64,000 bases of DNA from an uncultured Prevotellaceae bacterium (GCA_949295905.1 CASFNA010000010.1:62001-126000), one strand, 5' to 3'; counted from the first letter of the stretch, positions 47,750-56,440 are shown. The notes: generated by a model not told the origin, from the letters alone. Made by a program: numbers and translations.

Positions 47750-48904
47750 ATGAAAGTTCCCGTTGAATTTGACAGCATCCGTCCTTTCGAGCCGGAAGAG
47801 CTGCCGCAGGTGTTCGAGCGGTTGCTTGCCGACGGGCAGTTCAGGCAGGTTCTGGCTTACGCCGTGCCCGGTTTGCCTTTTGAGAAGGTGCGCGAGAAGA
47901 TGCTTTCGTGCAAGACAAACCTTGAATTTCAGGTCTCGTTCTGTTACGGTTTCATACAGTCTTTGGTCGATAAGCTTACTACCGGCTGCGACATGGACGC
48001 TTCAGCGGTAGACAAGTCGCGCCGTTATACGTTCGTAAGCAATCACCGTGACATCGTGCTTGACTCTGGTTTTCTTGACAAACTGCTTATAGACAACGGC
48101 TTTAATACCACTTGTGAAATAGCAATCGGCGACAACCTGCTCGCCCTTCCGTGGGTTAAAGACCTGGTAAGGGTGAACAAGTCGTTCATCGTAAGGCGCG
48201 GATTGTCGCCCAAGGAGACGTTGCTGGCAAGCCGCCTGATGTCCGACTACATGCACTTCGTCATCGAGGAGAAGCACGACAACATATGGATAGCCCAGCG
48301 CGAGGGGCGCGCCAAGGATTCAGACGACCGCACCCAGCCTGCAATCCTGAAGATGATGGCAATAGGCGGAGGCCGCGGCGACGTTGTGGAAAAGCTGCGC
48401 CGCCTGCACATTGTGCCGCTGGCAATATCGTATGAGTACGACCCCTGCGACTACCTGAAGGCGCGCGAGTTCCAATTGAAGCGCGACAACGCCGACTGGA
48501 AGAAGTCGGCCGAGGACGACATAGAGAGTATGCGCACCGGAATAACAGGCTACAAGGGGCGCGTCCACTACCAGTGTGCGCCGTGCATCGACGCCTGGCT
48601 CGACTCGCTCGACCCCTCAACGCCTAAGACAGAGGTGTTTGACGTGATTGCTGCACACATAGACCAGGGCATACACAGCAACTATCGCCTTTATCCCTGC
48701 AACTATGCAGCTCTCGACATTCTGCACGGCGACAGCGCTTTCAGCGGCAAATACACGGCTGAAGAGAAGGCCGCGTTTGAGAAATACCTTGCCGGACAGC
48801 TTGCAAAAATCGACATTCCGTCGAAAGACGAGCCGTATCTTATGGAGCGGATGCTCACCATGTATGCCAACCCTGTTGTCAACTATCTTAACGCCACGCG
48901 ATGA
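47750..48904 (+). CDS. Glycerolipid acyltransferase family protein (PlsB/PlsC-like)
   Basis: Predicted membrane-associated acyltransferase of about 384 residues. The recognisable motif is FVSNHRDIVLDSG, resembling motif I of glycerol-phosphate acyltransferases, although the His-to-Asp spacing reads H-x5-D instead of the canonical H-x4-D. Further motifs are KSFIVRRG and IWIAQREGRAKDSDD (substrate-binding motifs II/III) and HIVPLAISYEYDPCD. The true start is probably the ATG at 47750, since the in-frame codon at 47741 is TTG. It overlaps the next gene by four bases. It could acylate lysophospholipid or another polar acceptor. Confidence 0.82.
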   Translation: MKVPVEFDSIRPFEPEELPQVFERLLADGQFRQVLAYAVPGLPFEKVREKMLSCKTNLEFQVSFCYGFIQSLVDKLTTGCDMDASAVDKSRRYTFVSNHRDIVLDSGFLDKLLIDNGFNTTCEIAIGDNLLALPWVKDLVRVNKSFIVRRGLSPKETLLASRLMSDYMHFVIEEKHDNIWIAQREGRAKDSDDRTQPAILKMMAIGGGRGDVVEKLRRLHIVPLAISYEYDPCDYLKAREFQLKRDNADWKKSAEDDIESMRTGITGYKGRVHYQCAPCIDAWLDSLDPSTPKTEVFDVIAAHIDQGIHSNYRLYPCNYAALDILHGDSAFSGKYTAEEKAAFEKYLAGQLAKIDIPSKDEPYLMERMLTMYANPVVNYLNATR

Positions 48905-49593
48905 GACGCAGCCTGAAATACATCCTCCTGCTGCTTGTTTTCGCGCTTTTTGCGTGTGAAAACGAGGCGTATGACACCGGCGACGGCCCTCTCTCCGACA
49001 TGCGTGCCGACTTTGTCGAGGCGCAGACCGATGCCGACGCGCGCATGGTAAGCGTTGAGACCGACGACGGCGAGCGGCTTTACCTTACCCGTGCGGTGAC
49101 CGTAGGCTGGATGGAACGCCCCGACACAGTGTACCGTGCGTTGCTATATTATAATAAGGTGGAGGCCGACGGCGGCACGTACCGCGCTGAGCCGCTCGGC
49201 CTTACGCAGGTGCTTGTGCCGCCGGTGACCGACATTGCCGACGTGAAGGACGGCGTGAAGGCCGACCCCGTGGACTTTGTCAGCTCATGGAAGAGCGCCA
49301 ACGGCAAGTATCTCAACCTTGAACTTGGCATCAAGACGGGCGCGGTTGACGGCTTGTATGGCACGCAGACGCTCGGTCTTGTATGCCTTGGCGTTGACTA
49401 CCGGGCCGACGGTACGCGCCTCGTACGCCTCGCCCTGTACCACGACCAGGCCGGAGTGCCCGAGTATTACACTACCACGGCATACGTAAGCATTGCCGCG
49501 TCGCGCCTACCCATCGAGCCTGCCGCAGGCGACGAGGTGAGCATCGACATCGTGACTTACGACGGAACGCTTACGCGCACGTTCTCTTTTTAA
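48901..49593 (+). CDS. NigD-like surface lipoprotein
   Basis: A 230-residue lipoprotein (lipobox ALFAC) with ENEAYD after the Cys, an acidic export-type signal suggesting surface exposure. The arrangement, an N-terminal OB-like part (MRADFVEAQTDADARMVSVE) and a C-terminal beta-rich part (GLYGTQTLGLVCLGVDYRAD), fits NigD-like proteins, which are common in Bacteroides and Prevotella but without known biochemical role. It is translationally coupled to the acyltransferase by an ATGA overlap and followed by a strong terminator. Confidence 0.78.
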   Translation: MRRSLKYILLLLVFALFACENEAYDTGDGPLSDMRADFVEAQTDADARMVSVETDDGERLYLTRAVTVGWMERPDTVYRALLYYNKVEADGGTYRAEPLGLTQVLVPPVTDIADVKDGVKADPVDFVSSWKSANGKYLNLELGIKTGAVDGLYGTQTLGLVCLGVDYRADGTRLVRLALYHDQAGVPEYYTTTAYVSIAASRLPIEPAAGDEVSIDIVTYDGTLTRTFSF

Positions 49594-49610
49594 TCAGAAT
49601 TTCAGTCAAG

Positions 49611-49646
49611 AAGGCTGCCGCCCTGCCGCCGGGCGCGCAGCCTTTT
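49611..49646 (+). terminator. Intrinsic terminator after the NigD-like gene
   Basis: AAGGCTGC and GCAGCCTT enclose an 18-base GC-rich loop and are followed by TTTT. Confidence 0.8.
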
Positions 49647-49764
49647 ATTATACTTTGCCGCGCGTTTTTTCGCCAAAAACATGAAAAAACACGTTTCCCT
49701 ATGTCACAAATACGGCTTTTCTTCGTAATAAGGGTAAACGTATGACAATTTAAAACGGAATATC

Positions 49765-50850
49765 ATGAACATCAAGACATTGGCAATTACCGCCTGTGCG
49801 GCGGTGTTCTCGCTGTCGGCTTGCGGCGGAACAGACAAGAACTTGTCGTCAAACCCAACTGCGGAGCTTGCCCGCGTGGCATCTACCGGCTCTGTGGAGC
49901 GCACCCTCAACCTGCGTAATTTCAGCGGATTGACGGTCAACACGAGCGTGATTGTGAACTATACGTGCGGCGCGGACTATAAAGTGGTGGTGCGCGGAGA
50001 CAAGGACGCGCTCGACAGGAGCGAATTTTACGTCTCCAAGAACCGCCTTGTCGTAAAGCAGAAAGACGAGAACAGGGTGAACGCGAACATAGATTTTCTC
50101 AATACCTTGACGCTTGACATCACCGCCCCGGAGCTGAACATCATCCAAAACAACGGCAGCACGGTGTTCAAGGCGGGGCAGTTCGCGCCCAGGAGTCTTG
50201 ACGTTGTTAACAACGGCGCGCTGTCTTTTGATGTTGACGGCATATCATGCAAGGGGCAGGACGCCACCGTCTCCATCTCGAACAACGGCCAATGTTCCGT
50301 CAAAACGCCGTCAATCTCCGCGCAGGAGTTGTCAGTCAGCAACAACGGGATGCTAAGTATAGACAACTGCTACATCGTTTCAGGGCGCACTAAAATCACA
50401 AACCACGGCAATATGAAACTTGACGGCGGCATAAAAGGCTCGTCGTTGAAGTGTACCAACAGCGGAGTGTACGGCATGGACGGCACAATCACGCTTGACG
50501 GTGGCTTTGAATACACCAACTACGGGCAGTCTTCCAATACTTGCGACGTCACAGCCGACGGCATAACCGTGGTTAATTCGGGCGTTGACAAGTTGCAAGG
50601 CAAGTTTAGGGCGGCTACCCTTGACATGAGCATCGACGGCAAGAGCGATTACGACATAAGCTATTCTGATGGGCAGGCACGGCTTGAATGCAGCGGAATA
50701 GGCCGCTTCAAGCTCGCGCTCGACTGCCAAAGCATCGACATAGGCACGAGCGGACAAATAGACATCCAACTCTCCGGCACGGCCGACAAGACGGAGTTCA
50801 CAGGCTCGGGCGTGTCGCATATAGACACGTCGAAGCTCAATAAATTCTGA
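49765..50850 (+). CDS. DUF2807 (GIN-domain) lipoprotein
   Basis: A 361-residue lipoprotein (lipobox SLSAC followed by GGTDK, not acidic, so periplasm-facing is likely). The rest is a right-handed beta-helix-like run of short repeats with many Asn-Asn-Gly turns (VVNNGALSFD, SISNNGQCSV, SVSNNGMLSID, TNHGNMKLDG, CTNSGVYGMD), typical of the DUF2807 'auto-transporter adhesin head GIN' family. Function is not known; structural or binding roles are proposed for the family. It is transcribed alone, with no clear consensus promoter seen, and is followed by REPIN-like element B2. Confidence 0.85.
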   Translation: MNIKTLAITACAAVFSLSACGGTDKNLSSNPTAELARVASTGSVERTLNLRNFSGLTVNTSVIVNYTCGADYKVVVRGDKDALDRSEFYVSKNRLVVKQKDENRVNANIDFLNTLTLDITAPELNIIQNNGSTVFKAGQFAPRSLDVVNNGALSFDVDGISCKGQDATVSISNNGQCSVKTPSISAQELSVSNNGMLSIDNCYIVSGRTKITNHGNMKLDGGIKGSSLKCTNSGVYGMDGTITLDGGFEYTNYGQSSNTCDVTADGITVVNSGVDKLQGKFRAATLDMSIDGKSDYDISYSDGQARLECSGIGRFKLALDCQSIDIGTSGQIDIQLSGTADKTEFTGSGVSHIDTSKLNKF

Positions 50851-50907
50851 AACGACGTGAGTTTGATATAGGGAGAATGTGTTTATAATCCTACTTCAAG
50901 CGGTCGG

Positions 50908-51016
50908 TTGGTAACTGTCATTCCGCGCTCCGACGCGGAATCCAGTACAAATAACATGGAAAAGACAGACTGTTTACACTGGATTCCGCGTCGGAGCGCG
51001 GAATGACAGTTACCAA
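50908..51016. repeat. Family B REPIN-like element, copy B2
   Basis: Perfect 39-base arms at 50908-50946 and 50978-51016, and beyond them a further GG opposite TT (G-U compatible) before CGGTC/GACCG. Each arm holds the inner hairpin TTCCGCG-CTCCGA-CGCGGAA, whose stem differs from B1 at paired positions. Confidence 0.92.
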
Positions 51017-51128
51017 TTGACCGATTGGAGCTCAAAAAGCAAGAGTTTTTATTCTGTTAGGAAGATAAATTCTTATACTGAATTTAAGTTAAATCAGGCT
51101 GCCATTTGACGGATAGCAGACGCTTTAC

Positions 51129-51609
51129 ATGACGAAGGAGGACTTTCAACACGAGGCCGAGGCCATGCGCCCGATGTTGCTTCAGGCGGCCACGGGCTTG
51201 CTCGGCAGTGCCGCCGACGCGGAGGATGCCGTGCAGGACGCACTGTTGAAGCTGCCTTATGGCCGACACCCTGCGCCGCCCGGTGGCTCCGTTGGCGAAA
51301 GTTCTCGTGCGAAACCTCTGCGTCGACCGCCTGCGCCGCCGCAGGCAGACCGTGCCCTTGGAGCTTGCGGCTGTGCAGGCGGTGCCCCAGGAGGGTATGG
51401 ACGGCGACACCTTCGCGCACGTAATGAAAGTAATCGACACACTGCCAGCCGCGCAGCAGGTAGTGCTCCGCCTGCGCCACATCGACGGTATGCCTATGGA
51501 CGAAATAGCCCAGCTGACCGGCGCGAGCGAGGCCGCCGTGCGCAAGCAGCTAAGCCGGGCGCGCATGGCCGTGAGGAAATATTATCTTGACAGTTTGGAA
51601 GATGAATAA
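51129..51609 (+). pseudogene. Frameshifted sigma-70-like (ECF-type) RNA polymerase sigma factor
   Basis: The first part (51129 to about 51254) reads MTKEDFQHEAEAMRPMLLQ and ADAEDAVQDALLKL, region 2 of a short sigma factor. The rest continues in another frame from about 51256 (MADTLRRPVAPLAKVLVRN, CVDRLRRRR, LPAAQQVVLRLRHIDG, EIAQLTGASEAAVRKQL), the end of region 2 and region 4. The span is 481 bases, so one base is extra or two are missing near 51252-51258. Each frame alone lacks an essential region. It may be a real inactivation, a sequencing error, or a rare recoding site. It overlaps the downstream gene by eight bases, as in sigma/anti-sigma pairs. Confidence 0.8.
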
Positions 51610-52111
51610 CAGGGAAATAAAAGACACCGAAAGGCTCGTGCGCCGCTTCTTCGACGGCGAGACTACACTGGCCGAGGAGCGCAGGCTCTACCGCCTGTTC
51701 AGCCGCAAGGGACTGCCGCAGGAGCTTGAGAAGTACCGCCCCGTCTTCGCCGCCTTCGGCTCTATGCAGGCCGGCGAGGGGCGCAGGGCGCGGCTCGTGC
51801 CGGTTTTCAGGCGCGCCGTGTGTGGCGTTGCGGCGGCAGTTTTGTTGCTGCTTGGTGTTTGGGCTTACATTGATTACCGCGAGGACAAGGCTCTGGCGCG
51901 CCTTTACGGGGGCAGTTATGTCATAGAGAACGGTGTCCGCACCGACGACCTTAGCCGCATACAGGGCGACATTCGCCGTGCTCTCGCCGACGCGGAGCGC
52001 GTAGAAAAGAGGGTAGGGCAAGGCTCGGTGGCCGACCGGGCGGAGGCCGACGTGCTCGGCAGCATCGACGACCCGGAGCTGCGCAGGCAGGTGGAAGATA
52101 TGTTGAACTAA
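51602..52111 (+). CDS. Putative anti-sigma membrane protein
   Basis: A 170-residue single-pass membrane protein: cytoplasmic N-terminus (TERLVRRFFDGETTLAEERR) resembling small anti-sigma domains of Bacteroidetes, a transmembrane helix (AVCGVAAAVLLLLGVWAYI) and an extracytoplasmic helical part. ATG 51602 overlaps the sigma reading frame by eight bases, and an in-frame TTG at 51587 is ignored. Position and architecture suggest it restrains the neighbouring sigma factor; if that gene is truly broken, this protein has lost its partner. No recognised zinc-binding anti-sigma motif is seen. Confidence 0.7.
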   Translation: MNNREIKDTERLVRRFFDGETTLAEERRLYRLFSRKGLPQELEKYRPVFAAFGSMQAGEGRRARLVPVFRRAVCGVAAAVLLLLGVWAYIDYREDKALARLYGGSYVIENGVRTDDLSRIQGDIRRALADAERVEKRVGQGSVADRAEADVLGSIDDPELRRQVEDMLN

Positions 52112-52123
52112 AAAGAAACCGCA

Positions 52124-52537
52124 ATGATTACACGCAGGATATTTCTCATTTTGACGCTGCTCGTAGGGCTGGCCGCCTCGGCTTTCAGTCAGAACAGCAT
52201 CGACCGGCTGGTAGAAAACCACTCGTCGGTGGGGCAGAGCAAGTTCACTTCGGCTGTGGAGCGCGACCCTAAGACGCGCAAAATACAACGTGTGGTGAAG
52301 GTGCTTGAGCTTACAAACGCCGACATAAGCCGCTTCGCCGCAGCCTTCAGGCGCGAGGCTGCCACGGGCGACTTCACCGAGTGGCGCACGGACGACGGCC
52401 TGATGCTGGTGCTCACCGTGCGCGGCAAGGGGCAGAACCGCGTTTACATGATGAAGTGTACCGGCCCTTACGCCTATGGCAGGAAAGCCACGAGGTACAG
52501 TTTCACCAAGATTACGGTCATCGTGAAGTACGTATGA
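52124..52537 (+). CDS. DUF5024-like exported protein
   Basis: A 137-residue exported protein with a signal peptide (IFLILTLLVGLAASAFS) cut before Gln, followed by SIDRLVENHSSVGQSKFTS and a C-terminal beta-rich part (MMKCTGPYAYGRKATRYSFT). Proteins of this kind (DUF5024/DUF4252-like) are often the third gene in Bacteroidetes sigma/anti-sigma operons. The function is unknown, though an envelope-stress or output role is suggested by position. It lies 12 bases after the anti-sigma gene and is followed by family A and C repeats. Confidence 0.75.
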   Translation: MITRRIFLILTLLVGLAASAFSQNSIDRLVENHSSVGQSKFTSAVERDPKTRKIQRVVKVLELTNADISRFAAAFRREAATGDFTEWRTDDGLMLVLTVRGKGQNRVYMMKCTGPYAYGRKATRYSFTKITVIVKYV

Positions 52538-52544
52538 TTTTGCC

Positions 52545-52652
52545 AAAGACGGCCTTTCGCCTTCCGAAAGGCCGTCTTTGACACGCTAAAAGGCCGCCTT
52601 TCGCATTGCGAAAGGCGGCCTTTTATAACTTGTCTGATTATCAACGGGTTAC
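52545..52652. repeat. Family A intergenic palindrome, copy A8
   Basis: AAAGACGGCCTTTCGCC, GAAAGGCCGTCTTTGACACG, AAAAGGCCGCCTTTCGC and GCGAAAGGCGGCCTTTT segments followed by the tag TGATTATCA-ACGG-GTTAC at 52635-52652. It starts seven bases after the DUF5024 stop. Confidence 0.88.
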
Positions 52653-52683
52653 AGATGCGTGTAAGGCAGATATAAGAACGTTG

Positions 52684-52804
52684 CCTTTGTAGGGACATAA
52701 TTCATTATGTCCGAACGTTCTGAAAGAACGTTTTTCATTTGCTACGCTTGGGTAATACGCCTCTTCGCGGCGTGCGGACATAATGAATTATGTCCCTACA
52801 AAGG
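52684..52804. repeat. Family C 121-bp palindromic element, copy C1
   Basis: Perfect 29-base arms (52684-52712, 52776-52804). Inside each arm GGACATAAT-TC-ATTATGTCC (or its complement) is itself a hairpin. The middle holds AACGTTCTGAAAGAACGTTTTT, which looks like a terminator, and CGCCTCTTCGCGGCG. Confidence 0.92.
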
Positions 52805-52830
52805 CTGCATTCTTTATATTTTCCACCGTA

Positions 52831-54030
52831 TTACCTTATCGTCTCCTCCTTCAGAAACCGCTCGAAGCGGTCGTGGTAGCCGTTGAACACGTTGATGTCC
52901 ACCTCGCCGTGTATGCCGCTCACGCGTCCGTCGGGGCACAGTTGCCATACGGCCAGGCGCACGTCGGGGCGGTATTCGCCGTAGCGGGCTATCCATACAA
53001 GGTAGTCGCGCATCAGGTCGGGCGCTTCGGGCAGGTATTTGTTGACGAACTGCTGGCTCACGTAGAGTATCGGGCGCACCCCGGTGCGCCTCTGCACGAT
53101 GCCGAGCCATGTGCGTATGCGGCTGAACATGGCCGCCGTGCCGCCCATCTGCCTTATTTGCGAGGCCGTAGGCTCCACGTCGAGCACGGGCGGCAGGTCG
53201 CCTTTCGAGAAGCGCGAGTGGCGCAGGAAGTATTGTGCCTGCTTCTTCGCGGTGGATTTTGTGGAGAAAAAGTGGTACGCGCCGACGGGTATGCCGCGCC
53301 TGCGCGCCGCGCGGTAGTCGCTTAGGTAATACGGATTGCGCACCGACGCGCCTTCGGTTGACTTGATGTAGACGAACGACACGGGGTAGTCTACCTTGCC
53401 GCTCACCTTCTTCCTGCTTATGTCGCCCAAGTGGGTTATGCGCAGTTTGCCCCAGTTTATTGCGTATTTCTTGCGCCCCTTGCCGTGCTGGTAGCGCGAT
53501 ATGTCAATGCCGTAGATGCGCTCGGCGGTGTAAGTCATGCGTTCTCCGCGGTACGCGCCGTCCTTCCATTCGCCCGTTTGCACCTTGCCCTGTGCTGTCA
53601 GGCCGCATCCGAAGCCGTTTCTCCGTCCCTCTCGCCACGCCCCGTCATAGTGGCTGCCGTCTCGTCCGCGCCAGATGCCGTGGCCGCAGGGGCGGAAGAG
53701 GCTGTCAAGCTCACCCCGGTAAGTGCCGAGGCTGTCGGCCACGGTGCCGCGCACTACGGTGTCCGCGCGGAATATCGCCTGCACCGTGCGCCCCTGTGGG
53801 TCGGTTACGGTGGCGCGTCCGTGCCTCTTCCCTGCCTTCCATTGTCCGCTGTACACGGCCGAGTCGCCGCTAAGCAGCACCCCGTAGCCGTCAGGCCGCC
53901 CGTCGGTCACGGCTCCGCGGTATGTGTATTTGCCGTGTATGGTTATGGCGGTGTCCGCAGGTGTCTTCCTTGTACATGCCGTCAGCAGCGTCAGCAGGAC
54001 TATAATAAATAAGGTAAAAGTGTTTTTCAT
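52831..54030 (-). CDS. MORN-repeat GH25 lysozyme-like lipoprotein
   Basis: Predicted peptidoglycan muramidase anchored in the envelope. The lipobox LLTAC is followed by basic residues, so it is probably periplasmic. Residues about 30-170 carry MORN repeats (YSGQWKAGKRHGRATVTD, YDGAWREGRRNGFG, TGEWKDGAYRGERM). Residues about 180-395 are a GH25 domain with GIDISRYQ, FVYIKSTEGA, GAYHFFS and PPVLDVEPT, providing the catalytic Asp and Glu. MORN repeats may bind lipid or act as a protein platform. The start overlaps the preceding gene's stop by four bases, so the two are coupled. Confidence 0.9.
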   Translation of the reverse strand: MKNTFTLFIIVLLTLLTACTRKTPADTAITIHGKYTYRGAVTDGRPDGYGVLLSGDSAVYSGQWKAGKRHGRATVTDPQGRTVQAIFRADTVVRGTVADSLGTYRGELDSLFRPCGHGIWRGRDGSHYDGAWREGRRNGFGCGLTAQGKVQTGEWKDGAYRGERMTYTAERIYGIDISRYQHGKGRKKYAINWGKLRITHLGDISRKKVSGKVDYPVSFVYIKSTEGASVRNPYYLSDYRAARRRGIPVGAYHFFSTKSTAKKQAQYFLRHSRFSKGDLPPVLDVEPTASQIRQMGGTAAMFSRIRTWLGIVQRRTGVRPILYVSQQFVNKYLPEAPDLMRDYLVWIARYGEYRPDVRLAVWQLCPDGRVSGIHGEVDINVFNGYHDRFERFLKEETIR

Positions 54031-55046
54031 GGCATCAGGTGTTTAAGTCCGAAGCCTGCATCGGCGGCTTTTTCTATGCGCCCGTGTATGCTTATGCCGG
54101 CAAACCGTCCGCGCTCCGTGAACACGGGCGAGCCGTCTGGCGCGAGCATCGGCGGCACGTCGTGCTGCCCGTTGCCCTTTGCCGCGCCCTTGAACGCCTG
54201 CGCCTTGGCTGCCGTGGGTGCGTAGCCGTAGGCGTTGCAGCCTGCGTATGAGGCTATGGCGAGGCTGTCGCCGGCATCGATGTCGGGTCTCGGCCATATA
54301 TTAAGGTGTACAGCCGACGCGCCGTCGGGCATCTGCCGGTCGGCGGTTTGCAGCAGGCGCAGCGGCCTGGTGCGGTCTGCCGTCATCAGTCGGCACGCCG
54401 TGCGCACGGCGCGTCCTGCCGTGTCGCGGCGTATAAGGGTGTATTCAGTCACAAGCCTCATGGCAAGCCGCTTCTTCTCGGCTGCGCCTTCGAGTGCGGC
54501 GAGCAGCCTTTCGGCTTTCTCCCTGCGCGTCTTCAGGCTCTCGTCAAGTTCCGCCATGACGTTGTAGCCGTCATCGTTTACGTTATGGGTTTTCATGTAA
54601 TAGTCGGTTTCTTCAGCCATGTGGTCGAGCTGTCGTATGTTTTCCGTCAGCTTGCCTATGGCTTTGCTTACTATTGCAGGCAGTTTTTCCCCTGTCTGTG
54701 TGAGCCTTTTCTCGGCCGTGCTGTCGCTGTTGACGGTCAGCAGCAAGCCTGCGCACGACGGCAGCAGCGGCCAGCGGTTCACCCATATGGCTGTGGTGTA
54801 TGTGCGCGTGGTCACGGTTGAGTCTGTCTTTAGCGACAGGCATTCGGGTGTGAGGCTGTCGCCCAATGTCTTGAAGCAGGCCACGGGCTTGCCGTCGGCC
54901 AGCAGCTCGTAGTGCGACTTGCATTCTATCAGTGCCGTGCAGGCTGCCATCCTCTTTACCGAAAACGGCCTTAATGCCAGCAGGTATGCTATAAAAAATA
55001 TCGCTGCCGGCACTGCCGGTAGCGATATCAACAGTATTTTCTTCAT
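54027..55046 (-). CDS. Membrane-anchored protein of unknown function encoded with the GH25 lysozyme
   Basis: I do not recognise the family. From ATG 55046 (339 residues) there is an N-terminal membrane anchor (ILLISLPAVPAAIFFIAYLLAL), an extracytoplasmic region, and a helical, probably coiled-coil stretch (about residues 125-205, rich in Glu, Lys and Ala). The C-terminus contains APDGSPVFTERGRFAGISI, which recalls the Ser-containing end of trypsin-like peptidases, but no clear His/Asp partners are seen. It lies between inositol-phosphate synthase (10-base gap) and the lysozyme (four-base overlap), so it may help cell-wall work by the lysozyme. An in-frame start at 55082 would overlap the upstream gene. 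Confidence 0.6.
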   Translation of the reverse strand: MKKILLISLPAVPAAIFFIAYLLALRPFSVKRMAACTALIECKSHYELLADGKPVACFKTLGDSLTPECLSLKTDSTVTTRTYTTAIWVNRWPLLPSCAGLLLTVNSDSTAEKRLTQTGEKLPAIVSKAIGKLTENIRQLDHMAEETDYYMKTHNVNDDGYNVMAELDESLKTRREKAERLLAALEGAAEKKRLAMRLVTEYTLIRRDTAGRAVRTACRLMTADRTRPLRLLQTADRQMPDGASAVHLNIWPRPDIDAGDSLAIASYAGCNAYGYAPTAAKAQAFKGAAKGNGQHDVPPMLAPDGSPVFTERGRFAGISIHGRIEKAADAGFGLKHLMP

Positions 55047-55056
55047 CGTAAGCACG

Positions 55057-56361
55057 TCAGTCAATCTCCTCGTCGGCTTCAAACCCGCCCATCTCGCGTA
55101 TTGCGTTCTTAAGCATCGTGTACTGTTGGAACAGGTCGTGCACTGGTTTCTCCTCGTCGGTGTGCATCGGGCTCTTCAGGTAGAACGACAACCACTCCTG
55201 TATGCCGTGCCTTCCGGCCCTTGCGGCGAGGTCGCCCAGCAGTGCAAGGTCGAGCAGCAGGGGGGCTGCCAGTATGGAGTCTTTGCACAGGAAGTCAACT
55301 TTTATCTGCATTGGGTAGCCCATCCAGCCGAAGATGTCGATGTTGTCCCAGCCTTCCTTGTCGTCGCCGCGCGGCGGATAGTAGTTGATGCGCACCTTGT
55401 GGAATATGTCCGAGTAGAGGTCGGGGTACTCTTCTTTCTTCAGAATGGTGTCGATTACGCCGAGCTTGCTTACCTCCTTGGTCTTGAAATTCTCCGGAAC
55501 GTCGAGCACAAGGCCGTCCCTGTTGCCGAGAATGTTGGTAGAGAACCATCCGTTTACGCCCAACATGCGCGTCAGGAAAGCCGCCGAGAGTACGGTCTTC
55601 ATCATCGTCTGCCCTGTCTTGAAGTCCTTTCCGGCAATCGGTACGCGGCATTTTTCAGCTAATTGCCACATCGCCGGTATGTCGATACATGTGTTCGGCG
55701 CGCCCATTATGAACGGTGCCCCTTCGGCAATGGCGGCGTATGCGTAGCACATCGACGGCGCGATGTGCTCGCGGTCGTCAGCCTTCATGGCCGCTTCAAG
55801 CGTGTCCAAGCTGTCGTGTACTTCCTTGCAGCGCGGTACGTAAATCTCTGTTGAGGCAGCCCAGATTACCACTACGCGCCCGCATCCGTGCTCCTGCTTG
55901 AACGTGCGGATGTCTTCGCGTACCTGCTCCATGAGTTCCCAGCGTGTGAGGCGCGTGTCCTTGACCCATGTTCCGTCGATTGCCTTGACGTAGTCGGGGT
56001 CGTAAACGCCCTTCATCGGCCGTATGTTCTCAAGCTCTTGCTTTACGGGATAGATGTCCCTGTCCTTCAGCACCTCTGCGTTGAGCGCGCTTTCGAAGGC
56101 GTTGTCGGGCAGTATGTCCCATGCTCCGAACACCAGGTCGTCCAACTTTGGCATCGGAACGATGTCGGCAACATGCCTGTATTGCTTCCCGTCTCCTCTT
56201 CCAACGCGTATTTTCGCCATCTGCGTGATTGAGCCGACGGGCTTTCCCATGCCTTTGCGTATCATCAGTACGCCTGTGATGAACGTGGAACTGACGGCGC
56301 CGAGACCGACGCACAATATGCCTAACTTGCCAGTTGCAGGCTTTACATCGCTTTGTTTCAT
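55057..56361 (-). CDS. Inositol-3-phosphate synthase
   Basis: NAD-dependent conversion of glucose 6-phosphate to inositol 3-phosphate, the first step to inositol lipids. From ATG 56361 (435 residues) it has the Rossmann start GILCVGLGAVSSTFITGVL, the conserved VIWAASTEIYVP, APNTCIDIPAMWQLAEK, IAGKDFKTGQTMMKT and FSTNILGNRDGLVL segments, all hallmarks of the family. An in-frame extension of 37 codons upstream passes through the promoter region and is rejected. No phosphatidylinositol-phosphate synthase or phosphatase gene is next to it, unlike known Bacteroides inositol-lipid clusters. Confidence 0.92.
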   Translation of the reverse strand: MKQSDVKPATGKLGILCVGLGAVSSTFITGVLMIRKGMGKPVGSITQMAKIRVGRGDGKQYRHVADIVPMPKLDDLVFGAWDILPDNAFESALNAEVLKDRDIYPVKQELENIRPMKGVYDPDYVKAIDGTWVKDTRLTRWELMEQVREDIRTFKQEHGCGRVVVIWAASTEIYVPRCKEVHDSLDTLEAAMKADDREHIAPSMCYAYAAIAEGAPFIMGAPNTCIDIPAMWQLAEKCRVPIAGKDFKTGQTMMKTVLSAAFLTRMLGVNGWFSTNILGNRDGLVLDVPENFKTKEVSKLGVIDTILKKEEYPDLYSDIFHKVRINYYPPRGDDKEGWDNIDIFGWMGYPMQIKVDFLCKDSILAAPLLLDLALLGDLAARAGRHGIQEWLSFYLKSPMHTDEEKPVHDLFQQYTMLKNAIREMGGFEADEEID

Positions 56362-56432
56362 TTCAGTATAATGGTTTTTATATCCTTGAAATACGTTGCG
56401 TTTTGTTTCCGTTAAGTTGACTTTACAATTTG

Positions 56433-56440
56433 CGAAAGTA
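56433..56440 (-). promoter_or_regulatory. -7-like element of the inositol-phosphate synthase gene
   Basis: TACTTTCG on the minus strand, one mismatch from TAnnTTTG, about 70 bases before the ATG. Confidence 0.45.
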
